Part shown: in pieces, positions 1-9,261 of the stretch | How positions within the stretch are numbered: the stretch's first letter is position 1 | How the letters are laid out: the number at the start of each line of letters is the position of its first letter | From: VXNE01 sp965200505 | GTDB taxonomy: Bacteria; Pseudomonadota; Gammaproteobacteria; Pseudomonadales; Azotimanducaceae | Assembly (NCBI GenBank): GCA_965200505.1 | Contig: OZ241343.1 | Coordinates: 930,001-994,000, forward strand | Direction of reading: 5' to 3' | DNA length: 64,000 nt | Notes under the pieces: model-generated | Seen by the model: the letters and a program-made list of their open reading frames with translations, nothing else | Database searches by the model: none | Told to the model about the DNA's origin: nothing | Position numbers and translations under genes: made by a program

Positions 1-1041
1 CAAGGTGGCGTTGTCGCGATTGAATGTCTCGTAGTAGCCAGTGTCCAAGCATGGCCGCTTGCAGCCGATGACGTTGTGCGGCGAGAGCAGCGCGGCGGTG
101 CTTGGGTTTTCCACGACTTCCGCGATGCGGTCGCGCACGAACTGCGCGGCGGTCTCGTTGGATTCGGGATTAATCAACAGGTCGTTGTAGCCAATCAGAA
201 AGGCGAAGCCGCCACGTTCCCAACCGGCTTCATATTGGCGTTGCCGCGCTTCGGCGTCGTCCTCCAAGGCGCCGCCCGGGCGCATGGGCATGTCCGCGCC
301 AAGGGCGCCCGGCATCTTGCTGTTGCGGGCGCGGAAGGCTGGGTATTCGGCCTTCACGTTGCGCTGCGTCTCGGGGCGCAGCGGCCCGTTGCGGGCCGGA
401 ATCGAATAGTTGGGCGTGCGTTGGAAGACGGTGAGGTGCCGCGCTTCGCTCGCGATGACCGGAATTGCTTGGATGGCGGACGAGCCGGTGCCGATGATGC
501 CGACGCGCTGGCCGCGGAAGTCCACCCCTTCATGCGGCCACTTGCCGGTGTGGTGGACGTTCCCGCGAAAGCTGTCCAGCCCCTTGATGGCCGGCGTGTT
601 GGTGGAGGAGAGGCAGCCCGTCGCCATGATGCAGAACCGCGCGACCACACGGTTGCCGGCGTCTGTCTCGATGCGCCAGGCGTTGGCGTTCTCGGCGAAC
701 GCCGCGGCGGTGACGCGGGTGTTGAACGCGAAGTGGCGGCGCAGATCGAAGCGATCCGCCACATGGTTCGCGTAGCGCAGGATTTCAGGCTGCCCGGCGT
801 AGCGTTCCGTCCACTCCCACTCCTGCTGCAGGTCGGCATCGAACTGGTAGGAGTACTCCATGCTCTCCACATCGCAACGGGCGCCGGGATAGCGATTCCA
901 ATACCAAGTGCCGCCGACGCCGCCACCGGCCTCGAAGCCGCGCACCGTAAGCCCCGCTTGGTGCAGCCGGTGCGCCATGTACAGCCCCGCAAAGCCGGCG
1001 CCGACGATCACCGCATCCACGCGCTCGATTCGTTCCGCCAT
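1..1041 (-). CDS. FAD-dependent Baeyer-Villiger-type monooxygenase (3' end off the window)
   Basis: Flavoprotein monooxygenase expected to use FAD and NADPH to oxygenate ketones or related carbonyl substrates. The first 347 codons are present. Residues about 11-16 form the FAD Rossmann GxGxxG motif (VGAGFAG), and a second dinucleotide motif (GIIGTGSSA) follows the Baeyer-Villiger fingerprint FxGxxxHxxxWP, seen as FRGNVHHTGKWP. The ATG at 1041 follows a strong purine-rich site (GGGGAGGGGG). The reading frame is still open at base 1, so the C-terminal part lies outside the window. It is divergent from the neighbouring dioxygenase gene. The substrate cannot be inferred; other class B flavin monooxygenases are the alternative. 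Confidence 0.9.
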   Translation of the reverse strand, partial: MAERIERVDAVIVGAGFAGLYMAHRLHQAGLTVRGFEAGGGVGGTWYWNRYPGARCDVESMEYSYQFDADLQQEWEWTERYAGQPEILRYANHVADRFDLRRHFAFNTRVTAAAFAENANAWRIETDAGNRVVARFCIMATGCLSSTNTPAIKGLDSFRGNVHHTGKWPHEGVDFRGQRVGIIGTGSSAIQAIPVIASEARHLTVFQRTPNYSIPARNGPLRPETQRNVKAEYPAFRARNSKMPGALGADMPMRPGGALEDDAEARQRQYEAGWERGGFAFLIGYNDLLINPESNETAAQFVRDRIAEVVENPSTAALLSPHNVIGCKRPCLDTGYYETFNRDNATL

Positions 1042-1219
1042 CGCCCCCTCCCCGTTCGTCGAGGCCGGATTCTACGCCACGCTTGGCGAGGCGCCCAAGC
1101 GCTGGGCGCAACGCTCGGCCCCGCCGTCTCCACCCCGATGCCACGGGGCTATACTCGGAGCCTTCTCTGGCTTGGACGAGCGCTCGATGGACACGAATCG
1201 CTGGCACGGCACGTCAACC

Positions 1220-2065
1220 ATGTCTCCCGCCTACAAGGTCATCAAGGAACAGGGGCTTGAGAAGCACCTGACGGAACTCGAAGCCTACGGGCTGACGATC
1301 CTCACCCCGGAGCAAATCGGCGCACCGCATTTGCTGGAACGGGCGCGGGCAGCGGTGCTGCGGATCGCCGAGGCGCGCACCGGCGTGAAGCACGACATCG
1401 AAACGGGCGCCCACGGCCGGATGGACGTGGTGGGCGCCAACGACAGCCAATACCTGCTGTTTTCCTTCTTGGAGGAAGACCCGGTGTTCGAGGAGATCAT
1501 CCAGCACCGGATGACTTTGCCGATCATCGATTACTACCTCGGCGAGGATTGCCAACTCTCGTCGCTCACCTGCTTCATCAAGTGGCAGAACGAGGCGGGC
1601 TACGGCCCGAACTTGGGCCTGCACAACGATTCCAGCCTGTATCGCGCCGGGCCGCTGCCGGGCAACCCCCACGTGTTCAACACGAACTGGATCCTCACGG
1701 ACTACACCTTGGACAACGGCGCCTTCTGCATCGTGCCCGGCTCACACAAGCTCTGCCGGCATCCAAAGCCGGGCGAGGGGGTGGAAGACGCGGTGCCGGT
1801 GGAGGCGCCGGCCGGCTCGGTGCTGGTGTTCCACGGCAATGTTTGGCATGGCGCCTTCCCGCGCAAGAACCCGGGCTTGCGGCTTTCCATCAATGCCTAC
1901 TACTGCGGCGGCCACTACCGGGCGCAGGAGAGCTTCCGCGGGCGCATCAGCGAAGCGATGTTGGCGCGCAATGGCGAGCGCTTTCAGAAACTGGTGGGCT
2001 ACGACGACATCTGGGGTTTCAACGATTCCCGCGGGCCGCTGGCTTGGCACAAGCGGGCCTCCTGA
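1220..2065 (+). CDS. Phytanoyl-CoA dioxygenase (PhyH) family protein
   Basis: Predicted Fe(II)/2-oxoglutarate-dependent oxygenase of 281 residues. The iron triad is visible as HND (HxD) in LGLHNDSS and a distal His in GNVWHGAF, followed by the 2-oxoglutarate-binding Arg in GLRLSI; the spacing is normal for the family. An upstream in-frame ATG at 1187 would add 11 residues. Neither start has a clear ribosome-binding site, so the start is uncertain. The gene is divergent from the flavin monooxygenase, and its stop overlaps the start region of a small membrane protein gene. PhyH proteins act on very varied substrates, so no reaction is assigned. Confidence 0.85.
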   Translation: MSPAYKVIKEQGLEKHLTELEAYGLTILTPEQIGAPHLLERARAAVLRIAEARTGVKHDIETGAHGRMDVVGANDSQYLLFSFLEEDPVFEEIIQHRMTLPIIDYYLGEDCQLSSLTCFIKWQNEAGYGPNLGLHNDSSLYRAGPLPGNPHVFNTNWILTDYTLDNGAFCIVPGSHKLCRHPKPGEGVEDAVPVEAPAGSVLVFHGNVWHGAFPRKNPGLRLSINAYYCGGHYRAQESFRGRISEAMLARNGERFQKLVGYDDIWGFNDSRGPLAWHKRAS

Positions 2066-2472
2066 TCGCGCACTGGCAAGGGCAAGTCGCCAAGCACTGC
2101 CCGGCCTTGGCCTTGGGCAGCGGGCTGGCTGCCGTGGCCTTGGTGGCTTGGAATGTCTGGCCGCCCTCAAGCTGGGCCTTCCTTGCCCTCATCGCTTGGG
2201 CGGCCTTCCCCGCATGGCTCTTCCACGCCTCGAGCCGAGTCGCCTTGCGGGAAAGCGCCATCGGCGTGCTCTTCAGCGTGCTGGCGCCGAGCGCCTTGCT
2301 GGGGGGCATTGCTCTACTTGCTTGGCACACGCTGACGCGAGGCCGCTTCGAGTTTCCGCTGGCCGTGGTGGCCGTGCCGCTAGGCCAACTCGCCATCGCG
2401 CTGCCATTCGTGTTGAACACCTCGACGGATACGAAGCTGAAGGCTAGCTCGGCAGGGGAGGATGGGAGCTAA
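2044..2472 (+). CDS. Small hydrophobic membrane protein, unknown function
   Basis: About 142 residues, with four clear hydrophobic segments and a short polar C-terminus. I do not recognise the family. It overlaps the end of the dioxygenase gene in another frame, which suggests translational coupling. No ATG is available upstream of the first hydrophobic segment. The TTG at 2044 is a guess, and CTG at 2062 or TTG around 2104 are alternatives. It ends 33 bp before the convergent hrpA stop. The long hydrophobic pattern supports real coding; the start and function do not have good support. Confidence 0.55.
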   Translation: MAQAGLLIAHWQGQVAKHCPALALGSGLAAVALVAWNVWPPSSWAFLALIAWAAFPAWLFHASSRVALRESAIGVLFSVLAPSALLGGIALLAWHTLTRGRFEFPLAVVAVPLGQLAIALPFVLNTSTDTKLKASSAGEDGS

Positions 2473-2505
2473 ACGGCCAGCCGCGGGGCGCCGCCGGCGC
2501 GGCGC

Positions 2506-5500
2506 TCAACGCAAACCGGCTTCCTTCTCCAGCGGCGTGAGGAGGCGCTCCAGACGCTGCGCCGATGCCTTGCCCACGCTCAAGCGTTGGCAGAAGAGCG
2601 AAACGCGGTACTCCTCCACCAGCACCGCCACGCGCGCCGCCGCCTCTGGCGTAACGGCCGCCAAGGCTTCCAGCCGCGTTTGCCAGCGGGCCGCTTCGGC
2701 GAGGTGGTCGAGGTCGCGCCGCACCCGCCCTTGCAGGCTGGCGGCGCGATGGCTGAGCGCATCGAGGTAGCGCGCGATGTCCGGCAGGCGTTGAATGGGC
2801 GTGCAGCTCAAGAACTCGGCCGGCGCCAAGCGGCCGAGATGCGCTTCCATGTCGGCGCGGCTGGCGGCGAACGCCGGAGAGGTGAGGGCCGCGATGCGGC
2901 GGGCGGCCTCCGCGTGGCGGTTGAGCACGGCTTGGACCCCTTCAAGCGCGTCGCCGAACAGGGTCGCCAGCCGATGACGACATTCGACGACGCGGCCGGC
3001 AAAGCTGTCTGGGTCGGTTGGCAGCGGCCGCCCTTCGAAGAAGCAGGCCCAAGACACCGCCAGCGTTAGCTCGTCGGCGAGCGCGGTCGCGGCGCCGAGG
3101 GCGGCGTAGCGCAGGTTCATCGACGGCTCGTCCGCCACGCGCCGGCGTAACTGGCGCACCAGTTTGCGTTCAGCGAGCAGCGCCAATCGGCTGTAGCCAC
3201 GGCGGTTCGTCCGCGCTTGGTCGGCGCGCCCGGTGAGCAACACCAGATCCACCGTGTCGCCGGCGTCGCGCAAGGCGGGAAAGGCGATGGTCTGCCCGTC
3301 GCCGGCACCGACGCTGAGCTTTGGCGGCACGCCGCCCTCCGGAAACGCCGATAGGCCACGCTGCTCGTAGTCTTCACGAGCGGGCGCGGCGGCTTCACGC
3401 TCGACCCGGGCATGGAGACGCGAGCGCAGCGCCGCCACGTCCCGATCCTGGTCAATGAGGCGCCGGCGGCCGTCGAGCACCTGCACGTTGAGGTGCAGAA
3501 ACGGTTCCACCGCGGCCGGACGCCAATCCTTGGCCCCCACATCCACCCCGAACATCTCACTCAAGTGTGCCGCCATGGCGGCGAGCAGGGCGCCTTTGCG
3601 ATAACGGTCCGCGCCGGAGAGGGCGCGCGCCACGTCGGTGGCGCCGCCCGGCGGCAGGCGCCGCCGCAACCGCTTCGGCAGGCTCTTGATGAGCGCCGCG
3701 CACTTGCGCTCGAAGAGCCCCGGCACCAGCCAATCAAGGGGCGCTTGCGAGAGCTGCGGCAACGCCCCAAGGCCGATCTGCACGGACACGCCATCGTCTG
3801 GCGTGCCGGGCGCGAAGCGGTACTTCACCGGCAGCGCCAAGCCGTCCACGTCGAGGATGGCGGGATAGTCCAGCGCCGACGCCCCCACATCGAGGCGGGC
3901 GAGGAGATCCGCCTCCGTCATGGCCAAACGCTCGACGGCCGCCGGCTCCGCCACGGCCAGCCAATCGCGCAGCGTTTTGCCACCACACACCTCGCTCGGC
4001 AGCCGTTCCAAATAGAACGCCGCCACCGCGCCCTGCCCCACCATCAGGTCCTGGCGGCGGCGCTGCGCCTCCAGTTCGGCGATGCGACCGGCGACGGCGG
4101 CGTTCCGCACGAGGAAAGGCGCCTCGACGCCGACGGCGACGCCCAAGGTGGCGGGCACCAGCGCCTCGTGGGCGAAGCGTTCCCGCGCCGCCGCCGGATC
4201 AACTTCCGCGTAACGCACCAAGCGGCGCTCGACCACGGGCAGGCCATATACGGTGGCGCGCTCGAACGCCATCACCTCGCCACGCTTGGCATCCCAATGC
4301 GGATCATCCCAGGCGCGCTTCAGCAACGGCCCGGCCGCCGCCTCCACCCAGTGCGCTTCCACCTTGGCGACCGAGCGCGCATAGGTCTGCCGGGTCTGCA
4401 CGATCTCCGCGGCCATGAGCCATTGCGGTGTGCGCCGTGCCACCGGCGAGCCGGGGAAGATGCGGAACTTCATGCCCCGCGCACCGACATAGACGCCGCC
4501 TTCGTCATGCCGGCCGATGAAGGCCAGCGAACCGATCAAGAGCGCCCGATGCAGGTTCTCGTAATCCGCCGATCGGCGGTTGACCTGCCAACCGAGCGCC
4601 TTGGCCTGCAGCAGCAGTTGCCGATGCACGGCGCGCCATTCGGCAACGCGGGCCGGGGCCAGGAAGCGGCCCGTGAGCTCCGCCCGGAAGGCGGCGCGGG
4701 TCGAGTTCGCGCGGTGCGTCTCCAAGGCATCCCAAAGCTGGATGAGGCTGGCGAAGTCCGAATCCTTGTGCGCGTCTTGGCGATGCGCGGCGTCCGCCGC
4801 CTCGCGTTGCTCCGGCGGGCGCTCGCGGGGATCTTGCACGGAGAGCGCCGCCACCACGATGAGCGCCTCGCGCAGGCAACCCGTGCGCGCCGCGCCGATG
4901 AGGATGCGCGCCAAGCGCGGATCCACCGGCAGGCGCGCCATCGTCTGCCCGATGCGGGTGAGGCGCGTTGCACCCTGGGTGCCGGCACGGCGGCCACGGC
5001 GCGGCGCGGTGCGCTCAGCATGGTCGGGCGGTGCGTGGTCGGCCACTTCGCGCCGTCGCGGCAAATCGGCATCCGCACCGTTCGGCGCACCTTGCACCGC
5101 GCCGAGTTCTCCCAAGCTCCGCAGCGCATCCCGCGCGGCCCGGGGATCCGGCGGATCGATGAAGGGGAAGCGCTCGATGTCGCCGAGCCGCAAATCCAAC
5201 ATCCTGAGCGCGACCGCAGCCAAATTGGAACGCTTGATCTCCGGCGCCGTGTAGCGCGGCCGGCTCTCGAAATCCGCCTCCGAATAGAGCCGGAAACAGG
5301 TGCCCGGCGCGACGCGGCCGCAACGCCCGGCGCGTTGTTCGGCGCTTGCTTGCGAGATGCGCTCCACCGGCAGGCGTTGAATCTTCGAGCGGTGGCTGTA
5401 GCGGGCGATGCGCGCCAGCCCGAAGTCGATCACATAGCCCACGTTCGGCACGGTGATGCTGGTTTCCGCCACGTTGGTGGCCAGCACCACGCGCCGGCGG

Positions 5501-6360
5501 GCGCCCGGCGTGAAGATGCGGCGCTGCTCCTTGGCCGGCAGGCGGGCGTAGAGCGGCAGCACCTCAAAGCGTTCCCCCCAAGTGCGCCGCAACCAATGCG
5601 CGGCATCGAGGATTTCCCGCTCCCCCGGCAGGAACGCCAAGGTGTCCCGCGCCGCGCCGGCGGGACGCCGGTTGATCTCGGCCAAGCAGCGGTCGAACGC
5701 CTCGAACTGGTCGGCGGCTTCCCCTTCGTGGATCACGTCCACCGGATGGCCGCGCCCGCTCACCGACACCGCCGGGGCGCCGTCGAAGTGCGCTTGGAAC
5801 GCTTCCACGTCGATGGTGGCCGAGGTGACGATGAGCTTGAGGTCGCGCCGCCGCCGCAACAGGCGCTTCGCGTAGCCGAGCAGGAAGTCCACGTTGAGGC
5901 TGCGCTCGTGGGCCTCGTCGATGATGAGCGCCTCGTAGGCGTCCAGGCGCCGGTCGCGGTGGGTCTCGGCCAGCAGCAGCCCGTCCGTCATCACCTTGAT
6001 GAGGGTGGCGGCGCTGACCGCCTCCTCGAAGCGCACCGCGAAGCCCACCGCGCCACCGAGCGGCACGTTCATTTCCTTGGCGAGGCGCGCCGCCGCGGCG
6101 CGGGCGGCCAAGCGGCGCGGCTGGGTGTGGCCGATCAGGCCGCGGGCGCCGAGGCCGGCGCGGATGCACGCCTTGGGCAGCTGCGTCGTCTTGCCCGAAC
6201 CAGTCTCCCCGGCAATGATCACCACCGGATGGGCGCGGATGAGCTCGACGATTTCGTCGATGCGCGCCGAGATGGGCAAGTCGGCCGGAAACGAGACCGC
6301 CGGCAGCGGGCGCGGCACTTGGGTCGGGTGGGCGCGGGTTGGGCGCGCGGACTTCGTCAT
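2506..6360 (-). CDS. hrpA: ATP-dependent RNA helicase HrpA (DEAH box)
   Basis: DEAH/RHA-type 3'-5' RNA helicase, in other bacteria linked to rescue of stalled ribosomes and mRNA processing. The 1284-residue length is normal for full-length HrpA. Walker A GETGSGKT is at residues 51-58, DEAH at 148-151, SAT at 180-182 and motif VI QRAGRCGR at about 342-349; the long HrpA C-terminal region follows. The ATG at 6360 is preferred over a TTG two codons upstream. An Arg/Pro-rich segment at about residues 423-465, between the second helicase domain and the winged-helix part, seems longer than usual. The gene is convergent with the small membrane protein. Confidence 0.95.
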   Translation of the reverse strand: MTKSARPTRAHPTQVPRPLPAVSFPADLPISARIDEIVELIRAHPVVIIAGETGSGKTTQLPKACIRAGLGARGLIGHTQPRRLAARAAAARLAKEMNVPLGGAVGFAVRFEEAVSAATLIKVMTDGLLLAETHRDRRLDAYEALIIDEAHERSLNVDFLLGYAKRLLRRRRDLKLIVTSATIDVEAFQAHFDGAPAVSVSGRGHPVDVIHEGEAADQFEAFDRCLAEINRRPAGAARDTLAFLPGEREILDAAHWLRRTWGERFEVLPLYARLPAKEQRRIFTPGARRRVVLATNVAETSITVPNVGYVIDFGLARIARYSHRSKIQRLPVERISQASAEQRAGRCGRVAPGTCFRLYSEADFESRPRYTAPEIKRSNLAAVALRMLDLRLGDIERFPFIDPPDPRAARDALRSLGELGAVQGAPNGADADLPRRREVADHAPPDHAERTAPRRGRRAGTQGATRLTRIGQTMARLPVDPRLARILIGAARTGCLREALIVVAALSVQDPRERPPEQREAADAAHRQDAHKDSDFASLIQLWDALETHRANSTRAAFRAELTGRFLAPARVAEWRAVHRQLLLQAKALGWQVNRRSADYENLHRALLIGSLAFIGRHDEGGVYVGARGMKFRIFPGSPVARRTPQWLMAAEIVQTRQTYARSVAKVEAHWVEAAAGPLLKRAWDDPHWDAKRGEVMAFERATVYGLPVVERRLVRYAEVDPAAARERFAHEALVPATLGVAVGVEAPFLVRNAAVAGRIAELEAQRRRQDLMVGQGAVAAFYLERLPSEVCGGKTLRDWLAVAEPAAVERLAMTEADLLARLDVGASALDYPAILDVDGLALPVKYRFAPGTPDDGVSVQIGLGALPQLSQAPLDWLVPGLFERKCAALIKSLPKRLRRRLPPGGATDVARALSGADRYRKGALLAAMAAHLSEMFGVDVGAKDWRPAAVEPFLHLNVQVLDGRRRLIDQDRDVAALRSRLHARVEREAAAPAREDYEQRGLSAFPEGGVPPKLSVGAGDGQTIAFPALRDAGDTVDLVLLTGRADQARTNRRGYSRLALLAERKLVRQLRRRVADEPSMNLRYAALGAATALADELTLAVSWACFFEGRPLPTDPDSFAGRVVECRHRLATLFGDALEGVQAVLNRHAEAARRIAALTSPAFAASRADMEAHLGRLAPAEFLSCTPIQRLPDIARYLDALSHRAASLQGRVRRDLDHLAEAARWQTRLEALAAVTPEAAARVAVLVEEYRVSLFCQRLSVGKASAQRLERLLTPLEKEAGLR

Positions 6361-6394
6361 GCCCAACCGGCGGGCACCGGCCCGCCCCGCGGCC

Positions 6395-7561
6395 TCACTT
6401 GGAGAGGAAGTTCATGCCTTCTTCAAGGCCGCGCACGGTCAACGGATACATCTGTCCTTCGATCAGTTCCTGGGTCATCCCCACGGACGTGGAGTACTCC
6501 CAAGTCTCCTGCGGCGTGGGATTGATCCAAACGGTTCTGTCGTAGGCCGCCATGAAACGCGCGATCCACAAGGCGCCCGGCTCTTCGTTCCAATGCTCCA
6601 CGCTGCCGCCGGCATGGGTGATCTCATATGGCGCCATGGTGGCGTCGCCGACGAACACCACCTTGTAGTCCCGCGCGTACTTGTTGAGGATCTCCCACGT
6701 CGGCAGGCGCTCGTTCATGCGCCGGCGGTTGTCCTTCCACACCGATTCGTAAATGAAGTTGTGGAAGTAGAAGCTCTCCATGTGCTTGAACTCGGTGCGT
6801 GTCGCCGAGAACAGCTCTTCGCACACCTTCACATGCGCGTCCATCGAGCCGCCGATGTCCAAGAACAACAACACCTTCACGGTGTTTTTGCGTTCGGGGC
6901 GCATCTTGATGTCCAGCATCCCGCCGTTGTGCGCGGTCGAGCGGATGGTGTTGTCCATGTCCAGCTCTTCTTCCCTGCCGGTGCGCGCGAACTTGCGCAG
7001 CCGCCGCAGCGCCATCTTGATGTTGCGCGTGCCCAGCTCCACCGAATCGTCGAGATTCTTGTACTGGCGTTCATCCCACACCTTGCGGGCCTTTTTCTTC
7101 TTGCCCTTGCCACGTCCGCCGGGGCCGTCGCGGCCGGGGCGGTCGCCCTCGCCGGTGTCGCCCTCCTCGCCGTCCTTCCCCTCCTGGGCCTGCCGCTCGG
7201 CTTCCTCCAGCGCCTCGCGGAACGCCTCGATGAGCTTTTCCAAGCCGCCCAGGGACTTGATCTTCTCCAGTTCTTCCGGCGTCAGGGACTTCTCGAACTC
7301 ACGCCGCAGCCACTCATCCGGAATCAACGACTCCAACAGGCCATGCAGATCTTCCAAACCCTTGAAGTAGGCACCGAAGGCGCGGTCGAACTTATCGTAG
7401 TTCTTTTCGTCCTTCACCATTGCGGTGCGGCTCAAAAGATAGAAGTCGTCGATGCTCGAATACACCACCCGATGGCGCATGGCATCCACCAAATCCAACA
7501 GTTCGCGGATGGTGACGGGCACCTTGTACTTGCGCAGCGTCAGGAAGAAGTTGATGAGCAT
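6395..7561 (-). CDS. VWA domain protein of the CoxE type, partner of MoxR ATPase
   Basis: 388 residues with a charged Lys/Glu/Gly-rich middle and a C-terminal von Willebrand factor A domain. The metal-site motif is DIGGSMD rather than the classic DxSxS, a variant known in CoxE-like proteins. It starts 5 nt after the MoxR stop, so the two are co-transcribed. MoxR-VWA pairs are generally thought to act as chaperones that insert cofactors or remodel target complexes. The target here is unknown, and no CO dehydrogenase genes are in view. A longer frame upstream only overlaps the MoxR gene, so the ATG at 7561 is preferred. Confidence 0.88.
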   Translation of the reverse strand: MLINFFLTLRKYKVPVTIRELLDLVDAMRHRVVYSSIDDFYLLSRTAMVKDEKNYDKFDRAFGAYFKGLEDLHGLLESLIPDEWLRREFEKSLTPEELEKIKSLGGLEKLIEAFREALEEAERQAQEGKDGEEGDTGEGDRPGRDGPGGRGKGKKKKARKVWDERQYKNLDDSVELGTRNIKMALRRLRKFARTGREEELDMDNTIRSTAHNGGMLDIKMRPERKNTVKVLLFLDIGGSMDAHVKVCEELFSATRTEFKHMESFYFHNFIYESVWKDNRRRMNERLPTWEILNKYARDYKVVFVGDATMAPYEITHAGGSVEHWNEEPGALWIARFMAAYDRTVWINPTPQETWEYSTSVGMTQELIEGQMYPLTVRGLEEGMNFLSK

Positions 7562-7566
7562 GGCCG

Positions 7567-8415
7567 TCAGCCTCGGCTGTCGCGACGGTTCATGAAGGCG
7601 AGCCGCTCGAGCAGATGGACATCCTGCTCGTTTTTCACCAAGGCGCCATAGAGCGGTGGAATGGCCTTGCTCGGATCCCGGTTGGTGAGGATTTCGTCCG
7701 GGATGTCGTCGGCCATGAGCAGCTTCAACCAATCGATGAGTTCGGAAGTGGATGGCTTCTTCTTGAGGCCCGGCACCTTGCGCACATCAAAGAAGATCTC
7801 CATCGCTTCCCTCACCAATTCCTGCTTGATTTCGGGGAAGTGGACTTCGACGATGCGGCCCATGGTCTCCCGATCCGGGAAGTTGATGTAGTGGAAGAAG
7901 CAGCGTCGCAAAAAGGCGTCCGGCAGCTCCTTTTCGTTGTTCGACGTGATGATGACGATGGGGCGGTGCTTGGCGGCGATGGTTTGGTTCAGTTCATAGA
8001 CGAAGAACTCCATCCGGTCGAGCTCCTGCAGCAGGTCGTTCGGGAACTCGATGTCGGCCTTGTCGATTTCGTCGATGAGCAGCACCACGCGCTCGTCGGC
8101 GTCGAACGCATCCCACAGTTTGCCGCGCTTGATGTAGTTGCGGATGTCCGCCACGCGCTCGTCGCCCAGCTGCGAATCCCGCAGCCGGGAAACCGCGTCG
8201 TATTCGTAAAGGCCCTGCAGCGCCTTCGTCTGCGACTTGATGTGCCACTGGATGAGATTCAGCCCCAGCGTGTTGGCGACCTCCTCCGCCAGCAGCGTCT
8301 TGCCGGTGCCGGGTTCGCCCTTGATTAAAAGCGGCCGCTCCAATTTGACGGCCGCATCGACCGCCATGGAGAGTTCGTCGGTGGAGATGTAGGTTTCCGT
8401 ACTGTCGAAGATCAT
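7567..8415 (-). CDS. MoxR family AAA+ ATPase
   Basis: 282-residue AAA+ ATPase. Walker A is GEPGTGKT near residue 37 and Walker B is VVLLIDEIDKAD, followed by the MoxR-typical FPNDLLQELDRM segment and a sensor-1 TSNNEK motif. The adjacent downstream VWA gene makes the standard MoxR-VWA two-component module. MoxR proteins are thought to use ATP hydrolysis to remodel or load cofactors into partner enzymes. ATG at 8415 is the natural start. No specific client is suggested by the neighbours, which are DNA repair genes upstream and hrpA downstream. Confidence 0.92.
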   Translation of the reverse strand: MIFDSTETYISTDELSMAVDAAVKLERPLLIKGEPGTGKTLLAEEVANTLGLNLIQWHIKSQTKALQGLYEYDAVSRLRDSQLGDERVADIRNYIKRGKLWDAFDADERVVLLIDEIDKADIEFPNDLLQELDRMEFFVYELNQTIAAKHRPIVIITSNNEKELPDAFLRRCFFHYINFPDRETMGRIVEVHFPEIKQELVREAMEIFFDVRKVPGLKKKPSTSELIDWLKLLMADDIPDEILTNRDPSKAIPPLYGALVKNEQDVHLLERLAFMNRRDSRG

Positions 8416-8473
8416 TCAGGTTCCCAAAGCCGTTGCTTGCCGACCGACGCCGAGCGACGGCCAAACGCGAACT

Positions 8474-8821
8474 TTACCGCATGAAGCGCCTTCTGGCACG
8501 TCCCCCTTGGAACATGCCGCTCAAGGCGAACCCGGCGAGAAACACGGCCAGTGCCGCGGCCGTGGCCACGAGCAGCGCCCGCGCCGGCGGCCCTGGGTCC
8601 GCCCCCGCCTCGAAGAGCCAACGGAACGCCGCCACGATGAAGGCCGGCGCAAAGCGCTCCGGATCGTGTTGGAAGCGCCACGGCAGCAGCGCCCAAGTGA
8701 CGGCGAGCAGCGCCCCCAGCCAGCGCAGGGAACGCCACGGCTTCATCGCGCACCAAAGGCAGACCGCGCCAGCCACCGCCGCCACCACGGCGACCAGCCA
8801 GCCCAGCGCGTGGCCGCTCAC
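8474..8821 (-). CDS. Small membrane protein coupled to ycgN, unknown function
   Basis: 115 residues with three hydrophobic segments and a basic C-terminus (RARRRFMR). The GTG start at 8821 overlaps the TGA of the ycgN-like gene by 4 nt (GTGA), which supports both the start and the reality of the frame. It is the last gene of the dnaX-ybaB-recR-rnd-ycgN run. I do not recognise a family. The longer upstream frame is only the shadow of ycgN. Confidence 0.62.
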   Translation of the reverse strand: MSGHALGWLVAVVAAVAGAVCLWCAMKPWRSLRWLGALLAVTWALLPWRFQHDPERFAPAFIVAAFRWLFEAGADPGPPARALLVATAAALAVFLAGFALSGMFQGGRARRRFMR

Positions 8822-9261
8822 GCCTCCACCCAGCGGATGACGTAGCGGTCCAGTTCGTCCGGGTGGACGCCGGCCTCGGAAACGACTTTGCCGGCCACGC
8901 TGATGCCGGCCGCCGCAACGGTGCCGGGGTCGCCGGACACCAGCGGATGCCACCAAGCGAGGCCGCGCCCTTCGGCCACGCGCCGATATGCGCAGGACAC
9001 GGGCAGGAACCCCAACGTCCGCACGTTGGCGGCGCTGATCTCCACGCAGTCCGGCACCTTGGCGTGGCGCTGCGGGTAACAGCCACAGCGGCAGGCGTCC
9101 AAGTCGAGCCAACGGCAGGCCACCGCGGTGTGCAGGATTTCACCGCTCACGTCATCTTGCAGCTTCAGCAGGCAACAGCGTCCGCAGCCATCGCAGAGGG
9201 ATTCCCACTCAGCTTCGGTCATCTCCGCCAAGGGCTTGGCTTCCCAAAACGGCGCGCTCAC
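8818..9261 (-). CDS. ycgN: YcgN/UPF0260 family cysteine cluster protein
   Basis: 147 residues, close to the usual length of about 150 for YcgN. The N-terminal PFWEAKPLAEM segment and the cysteine cluster (CDGCGRCC, then ACRCGCYP and a later PVSC) match the family, a predicted zinc- or iron-binding group of unknown role. The GTG at 9261 overlaps the rnd stop by 4 nt and puts the conserved PFW motif near the N-terminus, so longer starts are rejected. Confidence 0.88.
   Translation of the reverse strand: MSAPFWEAKPLAEMTEAEWESLCDGCGRCCLLKLQDDVSGEILHTAVACRWLDLDACRCGCYPQRHAKVPDCVEISAANVRTLGFLPVSCAYRRVAEGRGLAWWHPLVSGDPGTVAAAGISVAGKVVSEAGVHPDELDRYVIRWVEA

Noticed and set aside
3412..6525. A 1037-codon plus-strand open frame opposite hrpA
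   Set aside because: It is the complement of a clear helicase gene; its His/Arg-rich product has no domains. High GC gives long shadow frames.
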